Shown one piece after another: positions 17,242 through 25,338 of a DNA stretch of 64,000 bases. The DNA is taken from assembly GCA_965204545.1 (NCBI GenBank), contig CBDBFA010000003.1, positions 3,224,001 to 3,288,000 of the forward strand, in the 5' to 3' direction. Every line of letters starts with the position of its first letter. Position 1 is the first letter of the stretch. The notes under the pieces were generated by a model. The model was not told where the DNA came from. It was given only the letters and a program-made list of their open reading frames with translations, and did no database searches. This DNA comes from JAABVD01 sp965204545. GTDB taxonomy: Bacteria; Verrucomicrobiota; Verrucomicrobiia; Opitutales; UBA2995. The translations under genes were made by a program, and so were the position numbers.

Positions 17242-17467
17242 AGCCCCAGTTAACCGACAAGTATCTACCGGGTTCCACCGCGTCCACGCGCCCGGCCACT
17301 GTAGTGCTTGGTTTGGAAAGTGTGGGTAAAAGCAGTCTCTTGACGCTGTGCTGGGAGGCGACTACGGGGTGGTTTCCATGTTTCCCTTTCTTATGCTCTA
17401 CGCCTTGCCGACGATTCTGATATTTACCGGACTGATAGCGGTCTACAACGGGCCTTCTTGTCGTTGA
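17238..17467 (+). pseudogene. Broken FeoB-like metal-transport GTPase
   Basis: Begins at ATG 17238 overlapping the previous stop. The P-loop reads VVLGLESVGKSSLL, then after about 110 bases the reading jumps to another frame giving DYGVVSMFPFLMLYALPTIL, resembling a membrane segment from the C-terminal half of FeoB-type transporters. The middle several hundred codons are gone, and two frames are needed. This is a deletion relic; a 60-residue peptide is the most that could be made. The rest of 17468-17597 holds nothing I recognise. Confidence 0.5.
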
Positions 17468-17597
17468 TCACGCACGAAATATTTTGCTCTACCGCAAACA
17501 CAGGTGCTTGTATGAGTAGACCTGTCGCTGAACAATGGAACTTTCTCTTCACGATACAGCCCAATTTCGGGTGAATACTATTATCAAGGTCTCAACC

Positions 17598-18473
17598 ATG
17601 AATAAAGCAATAAAGCACACAATTAGTAACTTCATCGCCATGTTTACAATGGCCGGCTATCTCGTCGCCGAGCCCATCAAAGTTCTGATCGCTGACGGAC
17701 CCCAAAAGGTACACAAGCACGAGGAGACCACTCCCGTGCTTAAGGAGATCCTCGAGAAAACAGGACGATTCACCGTCGATCTTTCACGCAGTCCTCCGGA
17801 AAGCAGTGCGGACGGTAGCTACAAACCTGAATTCAGCAAATACGATGTCATTGTGGTCAACGAAGGCTTCGGCTCAAATGACTGGCCCAAAGCGACCCAA
17901 GAGGCATTTGAAAACTACATGGCAAGTGGTGGCGGTATGGTTAGCCTTCACGCCGCGAATAATGCGTGGCCAGATTGGACAGACTACAACAGAATGACTG
18001 GAATTGGTGGATGGGACGGCCGCAATGAAGAAAGTGGCCCCTATCTTTACATCAATGATGATGGCGAAGCCATTCGTGACGAATCTCCAGGTAAAGGGGG
18101 CTCCCACGGTCCGCAGCACGAATTCGATATTGTTATCAGAGAAAAAGAGCATCCGGTCATGAAAGGTCTTCCAGCCAGTTTTACCCATGGTCCCGACGAG
18201 TTCTATGACAGATTGCGAGGCCCCGCCGAGAATGTGGTTATCTTGGCATCGGCATTCTCAGCGGAAGATAAAAAGGGAACGGGGCGGCATGAGCCAGTAT
18301 TGATGGTGGTTAGTTACGGAGACGGGCGTATTTTTCATTCCATCCTGGGGCACTCAGTCAAACAGCTCAGAATGGGCAGCTTTGTGACCACCTTCCAACG
18401 GGGGACCGAGTGGGCGGCAACCGGCAAGGTCACCATACCCGTCCCAAGTGACTTTCCATACCAAGCGCTTTAA
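17598..18473 (+). CDS. ThuA-like domain protein, exported
   Basis: A 291-residue protein with a signal peptide starting at ATG 17598 (MNKAIKHTISNF...YLVA); the frame is open 21 codons upstream but the inner ATG gives a proper signal. The ThuA-like fold (class I amidotransferase-like) shows IKVLIADGPQKVHKHEETTP, YDVIVVNEGFG, GGGMVSLHAANNAW, and GDGRIFHSILGHS. Proteins of this kind are common in PVC bacteria, alone or fused to dehydrogenases as at 4632, and are linked to sugar use; catalysis has not been shown. No obvious link with the metal-regulated genes on either side. Confidence 0.82.
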   Translation: MNKAIKHTISNFIAMFTMAGYLVAEPIKVLIADGPQKVHKHEETTPVLKEILEKTGRFTVDLSRSPPESSADGSYKPEFSKYDVIVVNEGFGSNDWPKATQEAFENYMASGGGMVSLHAANNAWPDWTDYNRMTGIGGWDGRNEESGPYLYINDDGEAIRDESPGKGGSHGPQHEFDIVIREKEHPVMKGLPASFTHGPDEFYDRLRGPAENVVILASAFSAEDKKGTGRHEPVLMVVSYGDGRIFHSILGHSVKQLRMGSFVTTFQRGTEWAATGKVTIPVPSDFPYQAL

Positions 18474-18531
18474 GCTCACCAGCTTTCTACCGATCGATGG
18501 AGTTTCTATCTTCCGGGCAGCCGCGACATGG

Positions 18532-18550
18532 TTGTGAGATATGCGGGCTA
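18532..18550. repeat. Solo MITE end in a gene-free gap
   Basis: TTGTGAGATATGCGGGCTA equals the right terminal repeat of the 179-bp element. The gap 18474-18754 holds in addition a GGTAGGGCGGCGGCATCCTTGCC-like segment (18650-18673), related to those at 40803 and 40923, and no gene. Confidence 0.6.
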
Positions 18551-18754
18551 GTGTGGTGTCTCTTAAATAATCCATCACAAAAAACCCGGATATGGAAGAG
18601 GTTACGGCATCGCGGGGACGCGATTGCCCTACCATTTCAAAACGTAAGCGGTAGGGCGGCGGCATCCTTGCCGCGCCTGAAAATTTCTCATGCCACGACA
18701 TGGTTGGCGGATGATGCCTGGAACACGCGGCCTGCGAAGACCTCAAGCCACCTT

Positions 18755-19201
18755 TCATTTGGCGGATGAGGACGTTGCCTGACAATCTTCGCACAGTCCG
18801 TATACTTCCATCAGATGGGCGACCTGCGTGAATCCGAGGGTGTGAGCCTGCTTTTCCAACTCCTTGCCCAGACAAAGATCAAGGCGTTCGGTTCGATGGC
18901 ACTCCCGGCAGACAAAGTGATGATGGTGGTCATTGGGTTCGGTCAGCTCGAAGAGGCTGCCGCTTTCTTCAAGGGGAATCCGTTGAATGATGCCGATTCC
19001 CTCAAACGTTTCCAGGGTGCGGTACACGGTGACCAAATCGCTTTCCGGGAGGTCTGCCTTGTCTCTCAGCGCCGCCGCTGAAACGGGACGATCCGTTGCC
19101 ACCATGGCCGCCAGCAGCCGTTCCCGCTTGCGGGTCATGCGCAAAGGTGCGCTCTCGATGACCTGAAGGATGCGCTGGAGGATTCCTTTATCGTGCTTCA
19201 C
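18755..19201 (-). CDS. Fur-family transcriptional repressor (Zur-like)
   Basis: A 148-residue Fur-family regulator. N-terminal winged helix (MTRKRERLLAAMVATDRPVS, LVTVYRTLETFEGIGIIQRI), the His-rich metal site EPNDHHHHFVCRECH, and two CxxC pairs (CREC, CEDC) for structural zinc. It faces the hisI paralog, and an ATGAAAG-CTTTCAT palindrome lies 5 bp upstream of its start, so it probably represses itself, hisI and the flavoprotein operon at 16096. A HisI paralog under the same operator points to zinc (Zur) rather than iron, because second copies of zinc enzymes are a known feature of Zur regulons; this is inference. Confidence 0.88.
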   Translation of the reverse strand: MKHDKGILQRILQVIESAPLRMTRKRERLLAAMVATDRPVSAAALRDKADLPESDLVTVYRTLETFEGIGIIQRIPLEESGSLFELTEPNDHHHHFVCRECHRTERLDLCLGKELEKQAHTLGFTQVAHLMEVYGLCEDCQATSSSAK

Positions 19202-19206
19202 TCTTT

Positions 19207-19223
19207 ATGAAAGTAGCTTTCAT
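19207..19223. promoter_or_regulatory. Fur/Zur-type operator between repressor and hisI paralog
   Basis: ATGAAAGTAGCTTTCAT: 7-base arms with a 3-base centre, shared half-site with the palindrome at 16067. It lies between divergent genes and can control both. Confidence 0.75.
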
Positions 19224-19262
19224 TAAGCTTGCGTTAGATACTTACCGTTTCAAGTTAAATGC

Positions 19263-19760
19263 ATGGAAGCATCTTCATCGATTTTTGCCAAACGAGATAG
19301 TGTCGAACAGGTCGAAGAAGGCGAGCAACTGGCCCCAAAATTTGACCAACTGGGCGTTATTCCCTGTGTGACGATTCACTCACAAAGTCGGGAAGTCCTG
19401 ATGTTTGCCTTCATGAGCAAGAAGGCTCTCACTCTGACCATCGAAACCGGCTTGGCGCACTACTGGTCCCGCTCACGGCAGAAGCTCTGGAAGAAAGGTG
19501 AAAGCTCCGGCATGTTTCAACACGTCAAACGGATGCTCATTGATGACGATCAAGACTGCATTGTCATCGAGGTCGAATTAACCCAGCCAACGAGTGGTGG
19601 AGAGGAGGCCTCCTGCCATGTTGGTTACCGCTCCTGTTTCTACAGGGAAGTACCCATCGGCAAAACGGACGCCCCCGTACAACTGAGTTTCATTGAAAAG
19701 TCCAAAGCCTTCGATCCCAAAGCGGTTTACGGCGACGCTCCGAATCCTACCCAGCTATGA
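19263..19760 (+). CDS. hisI: Phosphoribosyl-AMP cyclohydrolase paralog (HisI-like)
   Basis: A 165-residue HisI-family protein; the normal reaction opens the purine ring of phosphoribosyl-AMP in histidine synthesis. Family blocks: EVLMFAFMSKKAL, GLAHYWSRSRQKLWKKGESS, and SCHVGYRSCFYRE. The acidic motif usually DCDxD is changed to DDDQDC, as in paralogs found next to zinc regulators. Placement opposite a Fur/Zur gene with a shared operator, and away from other his genes, suggests a stand-in enzyme for zinc shortage rather than the main HisI. Confidence 0.82.
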   Translation: MEASSSIFAKRDSVEQVEEGEQLAPKFDQLGVIPCVTIHSQSREVLMFAFMSKKALTLTIETGLAHYWSRSRQKLWKKGESSGMFQHVKRMLIDDDQDCIVIEVELTQPTSGGEEASCHVGYRSCFYREVPIGKTDAPVQLSFIEKSKAFDPKAVYGDAPNPTQL

Positions 19761-19767
19761 GACCTGT

Positions 19768-19790
19768 GAAGCCTGAGCACCCGAGGCTTC
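19768..19790 (+). terminator. Weak hairpin after hisI paralog
   Basis: GAAGCCT and AGGCTTC form a 7-bp stem with a 9-base loop shortly after the stop; a mixed T-rich stretch (CCCTTTTCTT) follows about 15 bases later. Weak terminator candidate. The remainder to 19915 holds no gene. Confidence 0.3.
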
Positions 19791-19915
19791 ATCACAAATG
19801 ACACCCTTTTCTTAAGTCCCCATCTGCTAGCTCAAAATGAAACGTATGATCGAGCGGGGTAAGGTCATGATGAGAAAAATAATAGGTTGTGGTGCACAAT
19901 GAGGATTGGGACGGC

Positions 19916-22453
19916 CTATTCATTACTACTTAGCAGATAAGCCAACAAGTCACGAATCTCGGTGGGTTTAAGAGGATCGAGAAGGCCGGGGGGCATCAGC
20001 GTAATGGTTAGTTCCTGCGTACGGAGAATTTGGGATTTCTCCACACTGAACTCCTGTCCATCAATGCCCAAATAGGTTTCCACATTGCCACCTTTCCGGA
20101 GAACAAATCCCATCTTTACATCACCATTTTTGGTGAAAATCTGCCAGGGCTGATAGTGCGGGGCAATAGTTTCAGTGGGATTGAGGGTGTGGGTGAGCAG
20201 CCAGCTCACATCAATTCCTGCTTGACGATGGATGGTGGTGAGTTCCGGCCCAACCCTGACACCTCGACCGTCCATTTGATGGCAACTTGCGCAGATGGCC
20301 AACCGTGGATGAAAGAAAATCCGGCGACCCGTATCTGGATTTGGACTACCAGAAACTTGGTCAAGTAGAGATTCCCATTGGGAGACATCGGTGGCTAGAG
20401 GTTTGGGTTCGAGGTTGCGAGTTTGGAGACCACCACCCACCAAAGCGCGCTGAGCTTCTTCGGCCACGATCGGGTCCTTGTCCGAACTGAGTCGCTTCAG
20501 GAGCGTTTGCTCGACCTTGGGATTTATGGCCAGCCCGACAATCGCCTCGGCTCTGAGTACTGAGGACCGACTGGGATCTCCGGCTATGGAAGCGAAGGCC
20601 TCGAAGGCATCCAGAGTATCAGATCCGGCCAGACTGCGCACGGCCTCAAGGCTTATTGCGGAGCAGTTTTCCTCGGTCAGAGCTATCAGTTTTTCCAATG
20701 GAAGATCATCTTTGGAGAGCAGGCTGAGGGCGAGTGCTCTCAGGCGCGAAGGTTTCGATGAATCATTGATAATAGGTAGGAGTTGCGCCGGAGCGGGCTT
20801 GTCAGATATCTTGATTCCATCCAAGCGTTGCTGAGTTGCTAAAACAGCTAGCAGCAACTTGCGGCTGAGATCAGGTCGATCAAGCTGTTTCATCAGCTGG
20901 GCGCGATAGTTCACGAGCTTGTCATCAGCAATCCATTTGATGGCTACATAACGGACAGACTCACTCGGATCGTTTAACAATTCCGGAATATGCTTCGCAG
21001 TATCTGGGAAATTTGAACGCCTGAGGGCCACCGCGTAGTGGGAACGGGCCACCGGATCCTCGATCGTTTGCCAATGTCCTTTGGGGTCACGAGCAACGAT
21101 TCGAATCGCTTCGTTTCGCGCATAGGGATCAGAACTCCCTAGCTCTTCAAGCGCGGTCTGGTAGCTCATTTCAGAAAAGGACTCCCGAGGTTTTGGAGTC
21201 AGTTCAACGGGTTGCTTCAACTCAACCCGCCAGATTCTCCCTTGGCCATGCACCGGGTAGTGGGATTTTACCCAATCGGAAATATAGAGTGCGCTTGCAT
21301 CTTGATTATAAGCGAAATGAACCGGCCGAAACAGATTCGATCCCGAGATGAAATGTTCCCGGGTAGCAGAGAAGCTGCGACCCTTTGGGACGAGCGTATG
21401 AAGGTAGACTCGGTTATCGCCCCAGGAGGCTACCAACATTTCCCCAGGACCAAACGGGATAATACCGCAAGCCGCTTCGCCAATTCCAGTGACCATGCCC
21501 AGTGTTCCTGGATTCTCTCCCGTCCAAGTCACTAATGGATGATGACCGCTTCGACCGTAGCGAAACTCGTACCCGAAATCACCGCCTGGCACAATGTGAA
21601 GGAGTCGATTGGGCGGAGTACTACTCGGGTCGTTATCGGTGCAAAATAAATTTCCCTTTAAGTCAAACGCCATGCCAAACGGATTCCAATGTCCCGTCGA
21701 AAGACGTTCCAACTGACTCCCGTCGGTACGGCATCGGTAGGTTGATCCCCCTTCACCCCCTCCGGACAGCCGAGTGCCATCGCTTCCGACAAATGTGTAA
21801 TCCGCTCCCAAGTTTTCACCAAATCCAAAGGCAAGCCAATCCGGGTTGGCCGGATCAATAGCCAAGCCCCCGACTCCATTGTGAGGGTATTCGCCGCCGG
21901 TCTCGCAATTTATGAGGATTTCTGGGTCGGCCTCTGCTTTGGCAAGCTCACTGGCATTGGGGAAGCGACCTACAAACCAACGCGTGGCCACGTAAAGATG
22001 TCCATCGGGTCCGAAGAGCAGGTCCGTGCTGAACCGGTCGCCTTCATAAAATACAGAGCGCGTGTCAGATACCCCATCTCCATCGGTATCCTCGAATATA
22101 AGAATCCGATCCGTCTCAGGACCTGGATAATCTCGCTGGCGTTGATGCGTGTTATTCTCCTGCACAAACACCCGGCCATCCGGCGCTACCGCGATACCCA
22201 CTGGAGTTACGATGTCTGGATGCTCGGCAAATAATGAGATCTCCTTTATACTCGGATGATCCAGCCTCGGAGCAACCTCCGCCGATTCAGCGGCAAGACA
22301 GGAAACACTGAGCAAAGCAGCAATGCGGAAAAACGGTTTCACAAATGGGGCCTTTATTGGTAGTAGCAGAGCAGAGCGAGTATGACCTGGAAACTGATGA
22401 GAAATACAGGTCAGGCGATTTCCGAAGCATGAAACATGTTTCATAAAACTCAT
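19916..22453 (-). CDS. PVC-type membrane-bound dehydrogenase with HEAT and cytochrome c domains
   Basis: Sugar-dehydrogenase-like propeller (SLFAEHPDIVTPVGIAVAPDG, DTDGDGVSDT, GGDFGYEFRYG), then HEAT repeats from about residue 430, and a C-terminal cytochrome c domain with CASCHQ near residue 715 and a probable axial Met in LMPPGLLD. The N-terminal 37 residues of the longest frame look untranslated: a GTG at 22342 gives MKPFFRIAALLSVSCLAAES, a clean signal peptide, with AAAGG upstream, and is my preferred start. It is a relative of the genes at 1286 and 4632 but lacks their ThuA or SGNH domain. Donor to the respiratory chain is likely; substrate unknown. Confidence 0.85.
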   Translation of the reverse strand: MSFMKHVSCFGNRLTCISHQFPGHTRSALLLPIKAPFVKPFFRIAALLSVSCLAAESAEVAPRLDHPSIKEISLFAEHPDIVTPVGIAVAPDGRVFVQENNTHQRQRDYPGPETDRILIFEDTDGDGVSDTRSVFYEGDRFSTDLLFGPDGHLYVATRWFVGRFPNASELAKAEADPEILINCETGGEYPHNGVGGLAIDPANPDWLAFGFGENLGADYTFVGSDGTRLSGGGEGGSTYRCRTDGSQLERLSTGHWNPFGMAFDLKGNLFCTDNDPSSTPPNRLLHIVPGGDFGYEFRYGRSGHHPLVTWTGENPGTLGMVTGIGEAACGIIPFGPGEMLVASWGDNRVYLHTLVPKGRSFSATREHFISGSNLFRPVHFAYNQDASALYISDWVKSHYPVHGQGRIWRVELKQPVELTPKPRESFSEMSYQTALEELGSSDPYARNEAIRIVARDPKGHWQTIEDPVARSHYAVALRRSNFPDTAKHIPELLNDPSESVRYVAIKWIADDKLVNYRAQLMKQLDRPDLSRKLLLAVLATQQRLDGIKISDKPAPAQLLPIINDSSKPSRLRALALSLLSKDDLPLEKLIALTEENCSAISLEAVRSLAGSDTLDAFEAFASIAGDPSRSSVLRAEAIVGLAINPKVEQTLLKRLSSDKDPIVAEEAQRALVGGGLQTRNLEPKPLATDVSQWESLLDQVSGSPNPDTGRRIFFHPRLAICASCHQMDGRGVRVGPELTTIHRQAGIDVSWLLTHTLNPTETIAPHYQPWQIFTKNGDVKMGFVLRKGGNVETYLGIDGQEFSVEKSQILRTQELTITLMPPGLLDPLKPTEIRDLLAYLLSSNE

Positions 22454-22616
22454 GAGACCTACAATTTATGGGCAGGCCGAAGCGTTCGACCCTTAACAAA
22501 CTCGCCGTTGAGCGACATCGAGGACGGGTGATCGGATACTCCAGGTTTATTCTGAAACAATCGATCCACCACGATGGGAAGAAAGGATTGGATTTTAGAT
22601 TGGACTCTGTGAAGCC

Positions 22617-24014
22617 TCAGCTCCACAAACGATCCCAAGCACGTATTTCGTTCCACTCAGGGGTCGGCGCAAAGAGCTTCTCGCCTTCAACGAGGAATTC
22701 CTTGACCACTTCCTCGTTGAGCTCCACACCCAGGCCCGGCGTTTCCGGCACATTGACATAACCGTTCTGCACGATTGGTTTTTCTATTCCAGTCACCAGG
22801 TCTTCCCACTTTTCCTTGTCCACTGCATGGTGTTCCAACCACATGAAGTTTTCGGTGGCCGCGGCACTGTGCACACAACCCAGGAAGGAAACGGGACCGG
22901 CTGCGTGGTGGTGCATGAAGCCAATGCCGTGCGCGGAAGCATAGTCTCCGATTTTCTTGGTTTCGAGGATTCCTCCTGCAGTGTTCGGATCCGGATGCAC
23001 GATGTCCACCGCATGGTTATCAATTAGCTCCTTGAAGCCGTTATCCAGCATGTAAATATCTTCACCGGTCTGAGTAGGGGTTGTGGTGGACTCGGTGATT
23101 TCCCGCCATTGCTTGGTTTCCTGCCAGGGAATCAGGTCCTCCAGGTAGGCCAGGGTATAGGGCTCGGTGGCTTTGGCGATTTTGATGGACTCGTTGAGCC
23201 CAAGGTGTCCCCAGTGGTCCGTACCCATGGGAATCTCATAACCGATCTTGGAGCGCATTATGTCGAGAAACTCCATTAGTTTGTCGATACCCTTTTCGGT
23301 GATCTGGGTCCGAGTGAATGGGTGTTTCGTCAGACGGTAGCTGCGGTATTCGCTCTTCCAGGGAGTATCGTCGCCGTAGGGAGAATTGATGAGTGCTCCG
23401 GGTATATCTTTTAACAATCCGATTCCGATATCCATCTTCAGGGCCGTGTAGCCCATATCGATGCGTTTCTGCATGCGCTCGGCATATTCATGTGGATCGG
23501 AGGAGACGGAGGTGTCGCAGTAAAGCCGAACCTTGTCCCGGTATTTCCCTCCTAGTAGTTGATAAACGGGTACGCCATATGCCTTGCCTACAATATCCCA
23601 CAAAGCCATTTCCACTCCGGAAACTCCACCACCCTGGCGGGCATGGTGACCGAACTGGCTGATCTTCTTGAACAGTCTCTCCACGTTGCAGGGATTTTCC
23701 CCAAGCAGGCGGCTCTTGAGAAACAGTGCGTATTCCTTGGCCGCACCATCGCGAACGTCGCCGTGACCTATAATGCCCTGGTTGGTGTAGATCCGCACAA
23801 TCGGGGTCCGGAATACCACGCCGGAGATCTCGGCAATGCGCATATCCGTGATCTTCAGCTTGGAGGGCGCTGAATTTCGGTTCACATCCTGAGTTGCGTA
23901 AGCGATCTGATCCTCGATCGGTGCGGCGGTCATGCCGGCTAGACTCAATCCACCGAGACCGGCGGCTTGGAGGAATTTACGACGACTATTTCCTGGGGTA
24001 GAGGGAATGCTCAT
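22617..24014 (-). CDS. Enolase-superfamily sugar-acid dehydratase, Tat-exported
   Basis: A 465-residue mandelate racemase/muconate lactonizing family enzyme with a twin-arginine signal (NSRRKFLQAAGLGGLSLAG). Active-site blocks: YTALKMDIGIG (Lys), MGTDHWG, AYLEDLIPW, TGEDIYM, DIVHPDPNTAGG, then the HHHAAGP stretch. Relatives dehydrate D-galactonate, L-fuconate, gluconate and others inside the cell; an exported version is unusual. It runs in the same direction as the RraA-like gene and a second exported enolase-family gene upstream, so they may work outside the cytoplasm on the same acid sugar. Reaction inferred; substrate unknown. Confidence 0.87.
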   Translation of the reverse strand: MSIPSTPGNSRRKFLQAAGLGGLSLAGMTAAPIEDQIAYATQDVNRNSAPSKLKITDMRIAEISGVVFRTPIVRIYTNQGIIGHGDVRDGAAKEYALFLKSRLLGENPCNVERLFKKISQFGHHARQGGGVSGVEMALWDIVGKAYGVPVYQLLGGKYRDKVRLYCDTSVSSDPHEYAERMQKRIDMGYTALKMDIGIGLLKDIPGALINSPYGDDTPWKSEYRSYRLTKHPFTRTQITEKGIDKLMEFLDIMRSKIGYEIPMGTDHWGHLGLNESIKIAKATEPYTLAYLEDLIPWQETKQWREITESTTTPTQTGEDIYMLDNGFKELIDNHAVDIVHPDPNTAGGILETKKIGDYASAHGIGFMHHHAAGPVSFLGCVHSAAATENFMWLEHHAVDKEKWEDLVTGIEKPIVQNGYVNVPETPGLGVELNEEVVKEFLVEGEKLFAPTPEWNEIRAWDRLWS

Positions 24015-24048
24015 ATTTTATTATGGGTTGTTGGTTGAATCCAAAACT

Positions 24049-24227
24049 TAGCCCGCATATCTCACAAAATTCGTGGCGAGCGAACGGAGGTCGAGTGCTG
24101 GCGGGGGTTTCGTGCAGATTCGGGGGTGAAGCCGGGTCGACACCCTGCAAAGTCCCGAATCCAGGGAAATCCCCGCCAGCGCCGACATACCGGAGCGCAG
24201 TAGAAAATTTGTAAGATATGCGGGTTA
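24049..24227. mobile_element. 179-bp MITE with terminal inverted repeats (copy 1)
   Basis: Starts TAGCCCGCATATCTCACAAA and ends with its near-perfect reverse complement. The interior holds a second inverted pair (CTGGCGGGGGTTTCG... / ...AATCCCCGCCAG). Copy 2 at 44960-45138 is the same length and nearly identical, copy 3 at 50823-50907 is internally deleted. No coding frame of note. The rest of the gap 24015-24318 is featureless. Confidence 0.88.
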
Positions 24228-24318
24228 GGTTAAGACTTCCGGGCCTCGGTGGCAAACTTGTTTACTGATAGGAATTTGCTATTCGGGCTAGGATTTTTAG
24301 CCGATTAGACATTTCCGC

Positions 24319-25242
24319 TTACTCCTCGTCTTCGGACGGAGGTTCCAAGCCCAGCTTCTTCAGTTCGGCATCTCGCCAGTCCTCGTATTCTTTGGTCAAC
24401 TTGGGATCGCGCGGGCGTGGATAGAGTTCGCTGGATTTATACTTCCCGGTGGCAAACTTGGCTTTCGTCCAGACATCGTGCAGTTCTGTGATTTTGGATC
24501 TGCGCGCTACCTCGGCGATAATGGATGCAGGAACAAAGGTAAGTCCTTCCCGGTCGCCCACGACGATGTCACCCGGCATCACCGTCGTTTGACCGATTTG
24601 GATGGGTACATTGATGCCGGTAAGCATGACATCCCTGAGCGCACTGACGTGAAAACCGCGAACGTAACCGGGCATCCCTTGAGGGATGATTCCATCGAGA
24701 TCTCGAATGGCCCCATTGATCACAAAACCATTGCCGGTGGCTGCGTAGACGGCAGCGGCCAGATTGTCGCCGACCATGGTCCCGTTTTCAATTTTTTCGA
24801 ACAGGTCGACTACCAGAACATCTCCGGGCCGCAGCAAATTGAGTACCCGCTGGTTCGCAGGGACAGGTTTCCCTTCTCCCGGATTGGCATCGGCTTCGAT
24901 GATGTCATTTACGTCTGGGCGTACGGGCATAAATTGCGCCGTGAATACCCGACCGACCAGTTTCTTTTCCGGTTGAAGCAGTTTCCAACCATCTACCCAC
25001 TGGTGTTCATACCCAACTCGCCGCAGGGACCCCCAAAGCATTTCTGATGAGGAATTTTTTAGAGCCTCCACGTACTTGTCTGGTACATTAGGGCGGCCAT
25101 CTTCGAAGCGTTCCCAGGGAGATGCTGCCGTGTATTTGATCAGGTCTTCTTTGGAGAAACCGCTGAGTTGAGCCAGGGAATACGATGTGCTGAGGCAAAA
25201 CGCCAGAAATGCGATGAGTAGACGGATAGGGGTTGTTTGCAT
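24319..25242 (-). CDS. RraA-like (HMG/CHA aldolase family) protein, exported
   Basis: A 307-residue protein with the RraA/aldolase fold. The core reads GDNLAAAVYAATGNGFVING followed by AIRDLDGI, holding the conserved Gly-Asp and Arg-Asp residues that bind metal and keto acid. In related enzymes the reaction is cleavage of 4-hydroxy-4-methyl-2-oxoglutarate or decarboxylation of oxaloacetate. A signal peptide (MQTTPIRLLIAFLAFCLSTS) starts at ATG 25242; the longer frame from 25290 would bury it. N- and C-terminal extensions (about 60 and 40 residues) make it longer than standard RraA. Sits between two exported enolase-family enzymes on the same strand; likely cleaves a keto-deoxy sugar acid made by them (inference). 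Confidence 0.8.
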   Translation of the reverse strand: MQTTPIRLLIAFLAFCLSTSYSLAQLSGFSKEDLIKYTAASPWERFEDGRPNVPDKYVEALKNSSSEMLWGSLRRVGYEHQWVDGWKLLQPEKKLVGRVFTAQFMPVRPDVNDIIEADANPGEGKPVPANQRVLNLLRPGDVLVVDLFEKIENGTMVGDNLAAAVYAATGNGFVINGAIRDLDGIIPQGMPGYVRGFHVSALRDVMLTGINVPIQIGQTTVMPGDIVVGDREGLTFVPASIIAEVARRSKITELHDVWTKAKFATGKYKSSELYPRPRDPKLTKEYEDWRDAELKKLGLEPPSEDEE

Positions 25243-25338
25243 GATACTATTCAGGATTGGAAGACTTTCCGGTCTTTCGAAAATGGCCATTCGCCACGTT
25301 TGGCATGGGGATTGTCATAGCCCTCGCCATTTACTGGA

